Positions 44,924-58,062 of a DNA stretch of 64,000 nt are shown here, one piece after another. A program made the position numbers and the translations under genes. Position 1 is the first letter of the stretch. Every line of letters starts with the position of its first letter. A model generated the notes under the pieces. It had not been told where the DNA came from and made no database searches. It saw only the letters and a program-made list of their open reading frames with translations. The stretch is from Cinclus cinclus (lineage: Eukaryota; Chordata; Aves; Passeriformes; Cinclidae): NCBI RefSeq assembly GCF_963662255.1, contig NC_085047.1, positions 15,244,347-15,308,346 of the forward strand. Reading direction: 5' to 3'.

Positions 44924-47502
44924 TAAACATATGTCCAGAGAACAAGTCTGTTTGGATAAGACAATTGTGCACAAAGATTAAAACAATGTGAAATATATGA
45001 ATGAATTACTTTGAAACTTGGACAATGGACAATGGAGTGAATGTAAGCAGTATGGGGAGGGACCAGTATCTCTGAACATCCCTGGAGAGAGCTCATCAAG
45101 CACAGCACTGGCACAAAGAAGAGGAGAAAAGTACTGAGCCTTCAAGAAGGTGACTTTAGCACTGGATGAAGGAGGTTATGAGCAAGACAATCAATGTACT
45201 GGAAAGGATGAAACCAAGTCATTTGGCAGAGCAGAACCATGTTGCCATCCATTTATAAAAAGTGTTTGAGTCAGCAGCCCCCAAAGAATGGATATTGCAT
45301 TGCTGAGGACCACGGAATATGGGCTTTCAAGGACGGAGAATTATTGTGCAGGCTGTCATGATTAAAACGTCACAAAACCAGCACTGAAGGTGATGGTGAA
45401 CACTGCAGAGGGCCAAAGAGCCGAGTGAGATGCATCATTGTGGGTGAGTAACTCTAAGAGTAACATCCCAGCCAGCATGGACAGGTGCATGTATGATGCA
45501 AAAGTGTGAGATAAATCCTCACACTCATACTAAGTGGCACATCTAGGCAGCTTTGCCACACAAAAATCAACTTTGCAGACCTCAGAGTAAACACCAACAC
45601 CCCCAGGATTGTTTCCTCCTTTCCACTGCTGCCTTCATCTTAGATCTGCTCTCCAGCCTGCAGCCAGCTCCCTGTGGTCCCCAGCCACAGTGGGAACATA
45701 CTCTGAGCCTGATAGAAGATATCCATCACCATCTGCAACAGCCCAGGAGCCCACAGCCATCCCTATCTTCTGGCAGGTAAAGACGTGCCAAAGAGAACAG
45801 CATGGACTCTGGGGAGTCTAACACTGGGAGATCCCACATCAGAAATCCCAGAAACCAGGAAAAGGTGTATCTGGGGATCTGGAGAGAGGTTAAACCAAAC
45901 AATACTGAGACCTCCTGGTGTGAACCACAATCCTGTGGAAATCTGCCAGTTTATACCACCCTGAATTTCCCTGTGTATTATAAACTTGTGAGTCCTGCTA
46001 AGGAAGGGACACATGTTGGCCATTCCATATAGTAGTTTCCATGTTGTCTCCATACATGCTTAAGCCTGTACAGATGATGAACTCAGTGTTGGTGTCACCA
46101 AGGAAGCCAGCCCATTCAGCCTGCTGGAAAAGCTCCCAGGGTGATCATAGCCTCAGCTTGCTTGCAGAAATAATCCATCTGTAAATGCCATGTTCACCCC
46201 TGGAAAATGGGTCAGGATCAGGTCAAAGTTCTGCCAACATCCCATTTAATTGCCTGCATGTCTATTCTCCAGTGGGTTGGTCTAGGAGCAGTAACTCAGT
46301 CCCCTTTTCCTCCAAAAGGACAGAAAACTGTAAAATTTGCCACGCAGTTAACAAACAAAGCAACGGAGTGCTGTAGGATTGGGAAAAGTGTTGCCACAGG
46401 CAGATCTAGATAGGCTGAAGGAACCAGAACAGCATGAGTAGAGCCTGCAGCAGGACTTCTGTCCCTGCCACCAGAAAGCTTATCTGTTGTTTATTACCTG
46501 GTGCAACAACTCAGGGCATCTTGCTCTGAGTAAAGCACCACATAAGCCTTGGTGAAAGACAGTTTTGCCTCGTAGCAAGTTATTCTGGTGCCACAGGATT
46601 GATGCTTTCAGCTGACAGTAAACGTTGCTGTGGGAGCAGATGTGGGACAACAAGCTGGAATTTCTGACTGACGGACACTTCACTTTACAAACTACAAAAG
46701 CTACACCATATCTTCACAAAGCAGAGATCTGCACAGTCCTTGGAATGTGTGGGGTCTTCTCCCCAGCGTTGAGATGCTGACTTTCATGGTTACTCCCCTG
46801 GGGGTTGAGTGATATGACTCTGTGTACCCCATCATCAATTGGTGGCAAATTACACTGACTCCTGATCTATATTGTTTCTCTGCCAGCTATAATACAGGTA
46901 CATTTATATCGTGCACTGTTTTATGTTATCTAGTAGTAATCCTTTGTTTTATCCTGTGCAGTAAGTAACCCTGTTTAAGGCCTTTCATCCATTAAGCTCC
47001 TGTCTCTTCAAGAATAACTCATTTTATAATAGACCTGATTGGCCATTCTTAAGAATTTGCAACCCAGAGCAATTTAGCTGTGAGTCACCTGAGTAAAGCT
47101 GCTGCCAAAAATCTGAAACTAAGGCAGGGCTTGCCTAACACACTCACTCAAACCATAACAGAGCCAAAGTGCTCTTTTGAGAGTTTGCTGGGCCAAAGAG
47201 CATCCCATATCTGACTCTCTGTTCAAGACAACACACACCACTGCACAGAAATACAGACATGTGAATTAAATAGGCTCATCTATTAGGGTCCCAGGGATAA
47301 AAACCCTTGAGAAGAAACCATCATGTTATGAAAAGTGGAAGAAATTGCAAAGACAACGTAGCACTGGAAATTCTTTTCGAAGTGCGAAGACTTTTTAGTG
47401 TAATTCATGGTGAACGCAATGAAGTAATTCAAATATCTAATGGGATGCAGAGAAACTGGCAGCTGCCTGCCTCTGCTCATCCTCATGCAAAAATGAATCA
47501 CT
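44564..47502 (-). other. MAP6 intron, mostly unrecognised
   Basis: Holds the (CA)n tract at 44888-44920. No gene or other repeat that I can support. Confidence 0.4.
44888..44920. repeat. (CA)n microsatellite
   Basis: About 15 CA units preceded by GCACGCGC. Confidence 0.95.
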
Positions 47503-47700
47503 GAATCTTTAAGAATGGAAAAGCCCTCTAAGATCATTGAGTCCAACCAGTCCCCCAGCTCTGCCAAGCCCACACTAACCCATGTTTCCAAGTGCTATAT
47601 CTATCTGTCCCTACTAAATCCATCTGTCAAGTCTCTCCAGGATGGGGACTATACCACTGCCCTGGGCAGCCTGTGTCAAGGCTGAACACCCCTCATGTGA
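47503..47700 (-). mobile_element. CR1 LINE fragment (older subfamily)
   Basis: TGAATCTTTAAGAATGGAAA, then ATTGAGTCCAACCAGTCCCC and CACTGCCCTGGGCAGCCTGT. Resembles the 3981-4600 and 54538-54660 copies. Confidence 0.85.
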
Positions 47701-48217
47701 TGGCCTTGTGAGCCTTTGGTTCTAGTGGGATTCTTGGCAGAGAGATGTTTTCACACCTCATATAAAGTGTCTGAAGATACAAATTGCAGGTGAACTAAAA
47801 GTGCATTATGTCAGTTCATCAGAAAACTTTAACACATTTTTAGTGGCCCTTAGCTGTTCCATAGATGTAAATATGGACAGTAAACAACTTCCTGAATCAG
47901 ATCTTCATTCTGCAAAATCTATGAATGAACCCATGTGAATCCATGATGTGACTTGTAAGAGGAGAACCTATTGCAGCAAAATGTGCTAATGAACACCTAG
48001 GAAAATGAAGCTTTTTAAGGTCAAATAAAGTCATTGCATTTCACAAACTCAATGTCATTAGTCCTTGATGGAGATCCAGCAGCAGGATGAGGAGAGAAGC
48101 CAAAGGCATCAATTTTCAGCAAAGACAGGACAGATGGTTGGTTAAAGAATCAAAGAGCAACTGCCCAAGGAGATGCAGGACAAGTGAATCTCACTGACAG
48201 CACCTCTGGTCAATTAA
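47701..48217 (-). other. MAP6 intron, nothing recognised
   Basis: No supported feature. Confidence 0.4.
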
Positions 48218-48385
48218 TAGAATACTAGAATGGTGGAAGGGACCTTAAAACTCCAATTTCCCTGCCATGGGCACAGATGCCTTCCACCTATACCAGGTTG
48301 CCCCAAATCCCACACAGCCTGGCCTTGAACACTTTCAGGGATGGGATAGCAACATCTTCCCTGGAAACCTGTGCCGGTGTCCTTT
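48218..48385 (-). mobile_element. CR1 LINE 3' fragment
   Basis: AATAGAATACTAGAATGGTGG, CCTGCCATGGGCACAGATGC and GGCCTTGAACACTTTCAGGG. Confidence 0.85.
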
Positions 48386-49149
48386 CACACTGTTAGGGGG
48401 AAGTTCAGCAACTCCAATTACTCTCATAGTGCTGGTCAGGGACTGCTGGGGAAGCCTTCCTTCCCAGACTTTATGGGAAGCTCTGCTTTGAAGCTGCTTG
48501 AGCCCATCCCCAGCTCCTGTTTCCTAAATCTGGCCCCTTCTCCAATAGGTGATGCTGCAGTCCACTGCATGGGAACTGTGAGGTCTGCCCTTGAGGCAAA
48601 AGATGGAGATGGGTGGTGCCTGGGACCACAAGTAAGATTTTGTCTGAATTTCCTCAATTACTATCCAAATCATGGATACAGAAGGATGGGTCTCCCTGGA
48701 GAAAGGTCAGGATATCACTGTTGACAGGAAGTAACTTTTCTGTCGCAGCAATATAATTTGACTTGCTGTATTTTGCTGCTCCCTTCAAGGAATCATTACT
48801 TCCCTTCTTCCTTATTGTTGTTCTTAGATTCTGTTTCTAGTCTGCATGACTGTAGTTACTCACATGGGAGTAGAAATAGATTAACCAGTAAAGTGAGTAA
48901 AGGAGAAAGATGGTGAAAATTAAATAGCAGCTAATTTTTTTTGCCATTCCATCGATGATTTGGGCAATATTATTTGCTCCTCACTGCAGTAGCTACTATA
49001 TGAATGTATTTCAATATCCTGTAAATGCTGATTGGGCAGGTGTCCTAAAATTGAACTATTTACATGAAAAATGAAGAAATTAGGTAGTCATATATCTTGG
49101 AGTGATTTATGATGATGGTCTACCTCACGATCCTCTCCTTTATGCCCAA

Positions 49150-49917
49150 AATGTTGGTTGATGTATCTTTAAGGCCCAGGACTGGGTGTGTGCAGAGCTG
49201 GGAATGGGGAACTTTGGGCTCTTCGGCCACTTTTTTCAAAGACTTACTAGCGAGGCGTTCCATGACCTGTGTGGTTTGGTTTTGTTTGGCTAGCTTGGTT
49301 TTTTTGTTGGCCCAGGAGAGAACCTTTTTCCTTCCCTGGCCTTGGAGAAACTGCAGGAGCAATCTTTCATCTGCCTTTGAGGTGAAGTGAACAGCTGCTG
49401 GTCTGAGACCAGAGAAGCATGACCGGCAGCAGCGGGAGCTTCATTCCAGCCCCCAAACTTTGGGAAACTGAGACAGGGAGAGAAAGCACACCAACAGGCT
49501 CCAGCCAGGCTGCTCAGTCTGCCATGCAGAGGAGGCTGATACCAAACAGTCACCAAATTTTCATCTGCTGCTCAAACTGCTGTGTGAGGCTTCTGTTTGG
49601 ATTTTTATCCGGAGAGAGAAGTCAGAACTATTTTGTACTCCATGTTGTGAACGGGTATTTTTCCTGGTGTCTGGGGTTTTTGTTCCGGTGTGTGTGGGGG
49701 GGTAAAGTCTGACACTTTAATATTTAGCAGTTACTTTTTTCCCCCTTGCCTTGCAGGCATTCTGTTTGTTAATAAACTGTTGGATTTGTTTGGTTTTTTT
49801 TCACTTTCACCATTAACATTAATTTCCGATTGGTGGAAAGTGACTGTTGTAACCCTTTTAGAGGAGACAACTCTTTAGAAGAGGGTCCTCTCCTAAATTT
49901 GTCTCAAAACTAAGACA
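49150..49917 (+). mobile_element. ERV LTR, better preserved copy
   Basis: Contains GCATGACCGGCAGCAGCGGG, AATAAA at 49771-49776 (TTAATAAACTGTTGG), GGGTCCTCTCCTAAATTTGT and the end AAAACTAAGACA. The U5-like tail matches 38943-39163. The left end is approximate. It lies in the MAP6 intron on the opposite strand to MAP6. Confidence 0.65.
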
Positions 49918-50162
49918 TAACAATCTGAGTTTCAGTTAATATATGAAGGCAATTCCAGTGTGGGCTTTCATAGACGAAGTAGTCACCTGGTTTCAAATAC
50001 TTTACAAGTCCAAAGTGAGCAAAAGGCAGATGCTAGGAAAAGGGAGGTTATTAATAGGAATTCCCATGGACATTCATGGAGGAGACACTGAGGAACAAAT
50101 ACTTTGACTGCTAAGTAAAGAAGCAGTAAACCAAGTCCCAAGGCAAAGTTAATATCCAGAAT

Positions 50163-50525
50163 ATCACAGAATTGCAAAATGGTTTGGGTTGGAAGGATCA
50201 TTAAAGACCATCCAATTCCAGCCCCCTGCCATGGTCAGGGACACCTCCCACTAGACCAGCTTGCTCCAAGCCCCATCCAGCCTGGCCTTGAACCCTTCCA
50301 GGGATGGAGCAGTCACAGCTGCAATGGGCAAGCTGTGTCAGGACCTCACCACCCTCACAGGGAGGAATTTCTTCCCAATATCCCATCCAACCCTGCCTTT
50401 TGTCAGTGTAAAGCAATTCCCTCTCATCCTGTCACTCCTTGTCTAAAGTCCCTCTCTGTCTCTCCTGGAGAGAGGAGTAAGTACTTCTAAGTACTAGAAG
50501 AGGTTCCAAGGTCTTCCCAGAATCT
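50163..50525 (-). mobile_element. CR1 LINE 3' 0.36 kb
   Basis: TCACAGAATTGCAAAATGGTT, TTGCTCCAAGCCCCATCCAG, CCTCACCACCCTCACAGGGA and TTTCTTCCCAATATCCCAT. Confidence 0.93.
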
Positions 50526-51171
50526 TGACCCTGTGGTAATTGAGTTTTTCCTTGCACTGGGCTGGAGCAGTGACACATGGCTGAAAGTCCAATGCAGAGA
50601 GTGTTTTGAATACTGCCTACTTCTTCTGTCCATGCTGCTCATGGCAGGTAAATTCATCATCTAACTCTGCAGTCACCTGGCACTATCCCTGTGTCCACCT
50701 TCAGCGACCTGCAGAGATGAGGGAGATACTGATGTGAGGTCCCAGCTCTAACTACTCTCACAACAATGGATGCCTACAGGATAGACAAGCTTGCAGCTCA
50801 GCTCAGAGGCCAAGCAGCCAGGATAACCTCTTGTTTTCTGCTTGATCACTGAACTTAGTGTTCTTGCAACAACCAGGCGCCATGTAAGTGATCTTATGAT
50901 TTAACATCCCAGAGCCTCTAAGCCCAAAGTACCTTCTGTGAAAGCAAATCACACAGACACATGCTTAGGGTCCAAAGAAACCCAATTTTTTCCCATTTTA
51001 GTGTACAAAGACAAATACAGACATATAATCCAAACTTTTATTTATATATGCTTTTGGTGCATAATATCTTGTTCTTGGAAATAGAAGGAGAATTCAAATC
51101 CATGATGCTTTATCCATCCTCAAGGCATGCATATCTTCTAGTGGCACTCCCACTGACCAGAGGTTTAAAAT
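50526..51171 (-). other. MAP6 intron, nothing recognised
   Basis: No supported feature. Confidence 0.4.
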
Positions 51172-51272
51172 CATGGAAGCATGGAATGGTTTAGTTTGGA
51201 AGGGAAAGACCATATAGTCCACCTTCCCTGAAATAAGCAGGGATATTTTCAACTAGATCAGCTTGCACAGAT
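51172..51272 (-). mobile_element. CR1 LINE short 3' fragment
   Basis: CATGGAAGCATGGAATGGTTT then AAATAAGCAGGGATATTTTC; diverged. Confidence 0.7.
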
Positions 51273-51341
51273 CAGGTAATGGTTTATATTTATTATACAA
51301 AAAAAAATGATATTAAAAATATAATACTAATAAAATACATA

Positions 51342-51387
51342 CATTTTATATATACTATATAAATGTTTACATATAGTATATAAAATG
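51342..51387. repeat. AT-rich palindrome
   Basis: CATTTTATATATACTATAT (51342-51360) pairs with ATATAGTATATAAAATG (51371-51387), with one 2-nt bulge and a 10-nt loop. Confidence 0.85.
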
Positions 51388-51730
51388 CATAGTAATAAAA
51401 GTATTGTCACACATATTCTTTGCAATAACTACTCTGGCAGAAATACATCCACTGGGGCACCAGATCCAACATGATGATTATTCCACAGCAAATATTTCTG
51501 CAGGTTGATGGGCTACATTTCCCTGTTTCCAACTATGTCCCAAGTGTGTAACACAAGTCAGGGACAGTGAAAAGTGCTACACACAACATGGGTAATGTGA
51601 CAACTACACAGCCTTGAATAATGCAATACAGATGTGGATGAATGCAGATTAACCTACATTTGGTCCAATCACCCGCCTCTGCCATGCTTATGTGTGTGTA
51701 TTTGAGGTTGTCCTATTTCCTTACAAAATC

Positions 51731-51755
51731 TGATATATATATATATATATATATA
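51731..51755. repeat. (AT)n microsatellite
   Basis: About 12 AT units. Confidence 0.92.
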
Positions 51756-52219
51756 ATGAATCTAAAGGATTTTTTACACATTCAAAAGTGACAAGCCAGT
51801 CACTGCCTTTGACTGAATACCGCTTGTTAGCGGATGCCCTCCTGTGCAATGTTGCCAATGAATGTTTCTGTACTTGAAATTAAGATTCTGTAATTATTTT
51901 TAACTGAAAAAAAACCATAACAGATCTGGGTGGGAACTAAGTAGATGAAAGAAGAGAGCTGAGGCTTGAGCAAAGATCTTAGGATAAAGGATTACTGAGC
52001 TAAGAGAAAGGCTGAGTTGGATTTCCCCTCCCATCTTTACCCTTAAATACTGTGTTATTGCAAAGGCTGCAAAATCCTGTTATAAAATTGGTTTGTGCTG
52101 TAGACATCAAGGTGCAGAGTTTGCATAATATATGTGGAGTTACTGGAGAGGAAATGTGGATTATTCCGTTGAAATTGCCCTGGGTGCTGTGAGGAAGGTT
52201 GCTCTAAAAAGCACCATGA

Positions 52220-52492
52220 AAATCTAGGACAAGGCAGAAGGGGTTTAAACTGAAAAAAGGGTGATTTAAATTAGATATTAGGAAGAAATTTCTCCCTGTG
52301 AGGGTGGTGAGGCCCTGGCACAGGTTGCCCATTGCAGCTTTTGCTGCCCATCCCTGAAGTGTCCAAGGCCAAGCTGGATGGGGCTTGGAGTAACCTGCTC
52401 TAGTGGAAGGTATCCCTGTCTATGGCAGGGGGTGGAACTGGGTGGTCTTTTAAGGTGTCTTCCAACCCAAACCCTTCTGTGACTCTGTGACT
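52220..52492 (+). mobile_element. CR1 LINE 3' end
   Basis: TTAGATATTAGGAAGAAATT, GTGAGGGTGGTGAGGCCCTG and the end CCCTTCTGTGACTCTGTGAC. Confidence 0.93.
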
Positions 52493-54537
52493 AAAGTGGG
52501 ATGAGCAGAGAATTTCATGGGACAGTGTGGGAGAACTGGGAGTTGGGAAAGCTTCTTTGGGAGGAGACAAAGTTAGCATGCCCATGAATCTTCTTAGGAA
52601 AACATACAACACACCAGCACAAGTCACTGGGACTGTGTTGGTGTAATGAAGAGCAGAATGAGAGCAATTAAAGTTTATCACTTTTAACAGTGCAACACTC
52701 AATTCATTCCACTTCCAGTTAATATATCTTTCTTTAGAAGCTATTCCTACCAGAAGGAGACACAGAAGTTAGATGAACAGTAGGGAATGAAAAAATGCTC
52801 CGCATTTTTCTACCCCAAGCCTGGGAAACTGCCAGGATCACTTAAACATCAATAATGCAATGGGGAGGACTCACTGACTCCAGCTCTGTAACAACTTGAT
52901 TAGTCCCATGGTACCAAATCTGTAAATAGTGGACCACCAAAACTGCCTTGGGAAGACACAGCAGAAGGCACTGGAATAGATGGCTCTGTTGTGAAATCTC
53001 CTCCTAATTACTTAAAAACAAGGACTGGTATGAGTGAACTAAGCAACCAGTGGTCTCTGCAGGTACCACACTGTCCACACCAAAGCCGTCGATAAGAAGG
53101 GCTAAGGATGACTGTAGGAAAGCATTATATGGAAAACAGAGAGAAAGCATGTTGTGGAAGAAGGTTTTTTATAATTAATTGGTTATTTCCAAGGGCTCCG
53201 CCAGTGTTTGCGCAGAGTATAAAGCTTTGAAAGCAAAGCTCAGACCAAATGGGTTGTGTCTTTATATCAAAGGTGCTTGTGTCCAGAGGGGCCTACTGTG
53301 CTCCATCAAAAGCATCATGCTGAGCATACCAAAAACATCAGGGAGACACAACATTCACACATGCATGAGAAAGAAAATCCCAGGCTATGTGCACAGCTGC
53401 CTGTGCTAGCAAAAGCACTGTAGAAATATTGTGTGCAGCAGTTAAAGCCTGGAGAGCTGCACAGGATGGGAGAAAACCACAGAAACACTCAAGAGATTCA
53501 GAGCCTATTCCCATTTCAGGGAGTATCTTGCATGGTGGTGATTTGTGAAGCTGATGGGATGTTATGACCGATCTGATGTCCTGGGGTCTTTTGGCACCTC
53601 CAGGCCCATCCTGAAACATCTGGAGGAGGTTGCAAATGGGCCACTTGCTTAGAGACAGTGCTGCACTGATGCTCATGTGGACAAAGACACCTGGTCTAGA
53701 GGATTATTTAGAGGATAATGTGGCTGTAAATAGCCTTAAAAATATATCTGGATCATGGAAACCCACTTCCCAAGAAAGGCACCATTAACATGGAACTGAA
53801 TAAAAGTATTTATTCACTGCATAATCTTCATGCACCACCCATGCCAGACCTACCTGACAAACCCAGCTGCCAGCACACATAAGTGTGCACAGCAACCCTT
53901 TTTTAAGAAAGAAAAGCTCCCAGGCAGTAAATTTAGGAACTAAAAAATAGAAGCACCACTTTTATATGTCTTTTGTGAAGAGCTAGAAGGAGGATTTGTT
54001 GTTACAATGCACTTTCGTGCACACAGCAAATGTCAGCCCCTCCAAGCCATTTGTATCCTGCTGGGTAAACACTTTGTCTCATTTGAAAATGAGGCGATCT
54101 GCAAATACTTCTTCCTTTGGAGTTGTTCCAAACTTAATCGAAAAATAAAACATGTTAGAGACAAATGTATTAAGCAGTTATTTAATTGAGAGGAGAGATG
54201 ATGGAAAAATGCAGAGTTCTTGTCTCTCAGGCAGAGCATGCAGGCTTTAAACACACTCTTAGATTGATACTTATTGCAACTGACAGAGCAGAAAGCCTCA
54301 GAAAAAGCATTCTTTCCCATCCCATAAATAATTCACCTCCTGTAGCAGTTCATAAAATGTTTATATTAAGTAATAATTTAATTTGGCATTGCAAAAAAGC
54401 CCTAACTAACATGCTAGCAATTCAATGGGGTCATTCTTGGCTGTACTCTGCTCTGTTTGGTCAAGTCCTGGTCCTGCCCTGAATAGGGTGTTTTCCATTG
54501 ATCTCTGCAACAGCTACATGAAGCCTACTCTTGAATA
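52493..54537 (-). other. MAP6 intron, nothing recognised
   Basis: Two kb without a recognisable repeat family or gene. Confidence 0.4.
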
Positions 54538-54660
54538 GTAGAATGAAAGAATCTTTTATATTGGAAAATACTTCTATGATCATCAGGTTAAACCATTAAC
54601 CCAGCACTGCCAAGCCCACTATTAACCCATGACCCCATGTGCCACATCCACACACTTTCT
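54538..54660 (-). mobile_element. CR1 LINE fragment (older subfamily)
   Basis: TAGAATGAAAGAATCTTTTAT, then CCCAGCACTGCCAAGCCCAC and CATGACCCCATGTGCCACAT. Confidence 0.75.
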
Positions 54661-55969
54661 GAACATCATGAAGTGTTTTCCAGCCAGGCAGGGCAGGTTC
54701 AGTGGTCCCACATTAAGCTCTGCTGTCAAGTAATGATGATTTTGATTTCAAGCCAACATGACTGTGAGGAGGTTGTGAGCCCACTAACAAGTTATTTGGT
54801 CTTGGTTGCAAAGATACACAAGGTCCAACATGGGGTAAGGCTCCAACAGTTGGACCCCAACATGGGATGGAGGATTGAGAGCATGGCAGGGAGGAGAGAG
54901 GGTAGTGGGATGATTGACAATCAGCAGAAGCCATGAAAATAATAGAAACCAAATGTCACCACACATACACCCAGGCAGTTTTCATTAAAACTCTAGTTGC
55001 TTGATCCAACCTGTGCCCTGAGGAGCATAAATAAAAGCTAGCAGCACCAAGGTCACTGTAGACAAAAAAAAAAAAAAAAAATCAATGCAGAGAATGAGTG
55101 GTAATGACTTTTTTTCTCCTAGATTCACAGAGAGGGATTGTGGAGATATCCTCCTGGCATCTCCAGAGATGCACAATATCCCTTGGACTTTGTCCAGCAA
55201 TGCACTTAAGGCATTTTTAACTTTTGACATTCAAGTTTTGCTCCTCTTGGCTGTGACAACAGCAGGTTTGAGCATCCTAACCCACTGTTACATTTCATAG
55301 ATGTGAAGTTAATAATCCATTTCTCTCTTCCAAAACCATTCCATACTTTCCAGCTTCCTACAATGACCATGTCTGCTGCGCTCCTGGCCTCTCTAATGGG
55401 TGTCCTCAGAACTTTCTCTTGTTCATAACTGCTGAAGTACAAAAAAAAATCTACCCGAGTCTTGGCTAATCTGGAAAGATTATTAGACATCCTCTCCATG
55501 TATCTCAGTACATTACTTGCCCTAAAGTATTTATTTCAGAGTGCTTTTGTTGTTATTTATTGTTTTTTAACATGAAGTAACAATTACTGACATGTAATTT
55601 GTGATTCCCTGCAGAATTGTTCCTCCACCAGCTGTTCCCATCTGCACTGGCACTGCAGCTGATCCCTACCTCTTTGTCATTCCCAGCCCTCACCTCTCCT
55701 GAACTGCCGCTTCTTTGTTTCAAGCTACATCTTCAATATGTCAAAATCTCTTTGAATTCCAATCCATGCAAAATGATTTAGCCAAACATAAGTGATGGAC
55801 TGAACATGAGATTACATGGATGAAATATGGCTCTGGACAGGCTCCCAGGTGGGAAGGTCCTAATGCCACATTTTGTCCTTATAAATCTCTTTCCTTTAAT
55901 AAAGTCTCAGTTAGAATTACAGGAAGAACATAGTCCTGCAAAGGTAAATTGCCTGTGGGATATTTAAGG
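54661..55969 (-). other. MAP6 intron with poly(A) tract
   Basis: A run of about 19 A lies at 55063-55081. Nothing else recognised. Confidence 0.4.
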
Positions 55970-56168
55970 CATCCTCCACCTAAAGAGGCTCCAAGAAAGC
56001 TGGAGAGCAACTTCGGACAAGTGTCTGGAGGAACAGGACAAGGGGAAATGGCTTCCCACTGCCAGGGTTAGATGGGATATTGGGAAGAAATTCTTCCTTC
56101 TATGGTCCTGGCCACAGGTTGCCCAAAGCAGCTGTGGCTGCCCCATCCCTGGACATGTTCAGCATCAG
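55970..56168 (+). mobile_element. CR1 LINE fragment lacking the 3' end
   Basis: AAAGAGGCTCCAAGAAAGCTGG, GGCTTCCCACTGCCAGGGTT and GCTGTGGCTGCCCCATCCCT; breaks off before the terminal repeats. Confidence 0.85.
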
Positions 56169-57902
56169 AATCTTATTGATGGATGAGTTTGAGATAAATA
56201 ACCCCTAAGTGATGTGAATGACCTGTGCAAAACTGAATTGGTAGTCATCAGCTGAGAAAAACCCAAGGAATGACACGAGAACTCAAAAGCTGCTGCCCCT
56301 CAGGCTGTCCACCAGTGATCCTTGTCAGATCACCTGAACACGGACATCTCTTTACCTGCAGGGTGGGTGTAAATGAATTAAATCAAAGGGAAAAAGAGGA
56401 AAAATCTAGTTTTTTATATATTTTGTAAGTAAGTATCTTCTGCTTCCACAAGATCTTACACTGAACATTATACAGTAATTTCCTGTAATTTTTAATAAGT
56501 AGAATATCCTTAATCATTTGTTCCTTTGGAAGCTTGAACACATTTCCAGCACCTGTGCAGCTTCCCAAGGGATGTCTCCACACAGCAAAGAGGCATAGAG
56601 TGTGCACATCAATTGAGGTCATGGAGATTCCCCTCACTTCCCCTTCTGCATAGCACACACATGCAGCTCCTATGTCAAGGGCATAGCCCTGAACCTGGAT
56701 ACTGTCAGGCTCTAGCACCCAGCAATACTTCTGTGGGCTGGAATGTAATGTCTGCTGAAATCCAGACTGGGGACCAGATTAATTTGGAACTGTCTGCAAG
56801 TGTTTTGAGACCTTAAAACAAAATACAGCCTCTATCTCAGTGCTTACAGCTCCCCTCATTAGAGCAACACGGGGATGAAAGTGGGGCACAGCAGTTCACC
56901 ACTTTCACATCTTCACTCTTCCCAGACCATAATTATAAGACAAGCCTCTGTTTCCTCCTATTTGGCATCATACCCTAAGTCTGACACAAAAAGACCAATT
57001 TTACACAATCATCCAGTTTTACTTCCCACCCAATATCCATACCAAACATCAGTGTGATATAGTCCAAAGCCTGATCACAAGTTTCCAGCACTAATTCCTT
57101 GGAGCACCCCTACTGCCCATGAGGGTGTGAGAAAGATGATGATATGTATGCCATCACCACTGACGGACTACTAGACATCAAGACCCACTGGAAGACCAAA
57201 GATTGAGACAGGAAGGGCTGGACAGACACACCTGGTTGCAATTCACAACCACAATGTGTTTAGTCTAAAGAAACATCTTTCAGTTATTCCCTGCCAACTT
57301 TGGACATCGCACCACCCAGCAAGGTCTTTGTTCTAGAGGAAGCTGAGGACCTCCCCTAACCACGTAACTCTAAGAGCTGGGCTTTGCAAACTCTTACCAA
57401 AAATACTGCCAAGACTTCCATGACTAGAGGTACCAGCAGAAACCTAACCAGAAAACCATCCTCTAAGGCAATAGATGAGCTTGTGTGTTCTGAGGGTTTC
57501 CAATTTCCAAAGCAGACAAGGAGACAAATTGCAACTGGTCATAAAAGAGAAATCTCTCTTGGGAGGATGAAAATCCTCCATGTACAGGGATCAGCATGCC
57601 ATGCAGTCCTAGAACAATCATGAAGAAGAATCTTAGGAAACAGGGCTGGGGAGAATCTCAAGAGCACATTCAATTCATCCCATGCTCTGGGATCAGGATC
57701 AAACAATGGACCTTTGTATCTCCTCTGAAGGTTGTCTGGCTTTCTGGAAATGCTACTGACAGTCAGTGGCTGAAACAACCTGTCCTGTGTCATTCACAGA
57801 ATTCACACCAGCCAAATGCTGCAGACCCTCTCAGCTCTGTGGATTACACAGAGCCATGGGAGAATTTCTGCGAGATACCAGGAAATCACCTCTCCCCTTA
57901 AA
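56169..57902 (-). other. MAP6 intron, nothing recognised
   Basis: No supported feature. Confidence 0.4.
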
Positions 57903-58062
57903 GCAAGTTGTGGCTGCCCCATCCCTGGAAGTGTTCCAGGCCAGACTGGATGGGGCTTGGCGAAACCTGTTCTAGTGCAGGGTGTCCAGGCCCATAGCAT
58001 GAGGTGGAACTGGATGAGTTTAAAGGATCCTTTCTACCTAAACCATTCTGTGATTCTGTCAT
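57903..58062 (+). mobile_element. CR1 LINE 3' end
   Basis: AAGTTGTGGCTGCCCCATCC, GACTGGATGGGGCTTGGCGA and the end CCATTCTGTGATTCTGTCAT. Confidence 0.92.
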
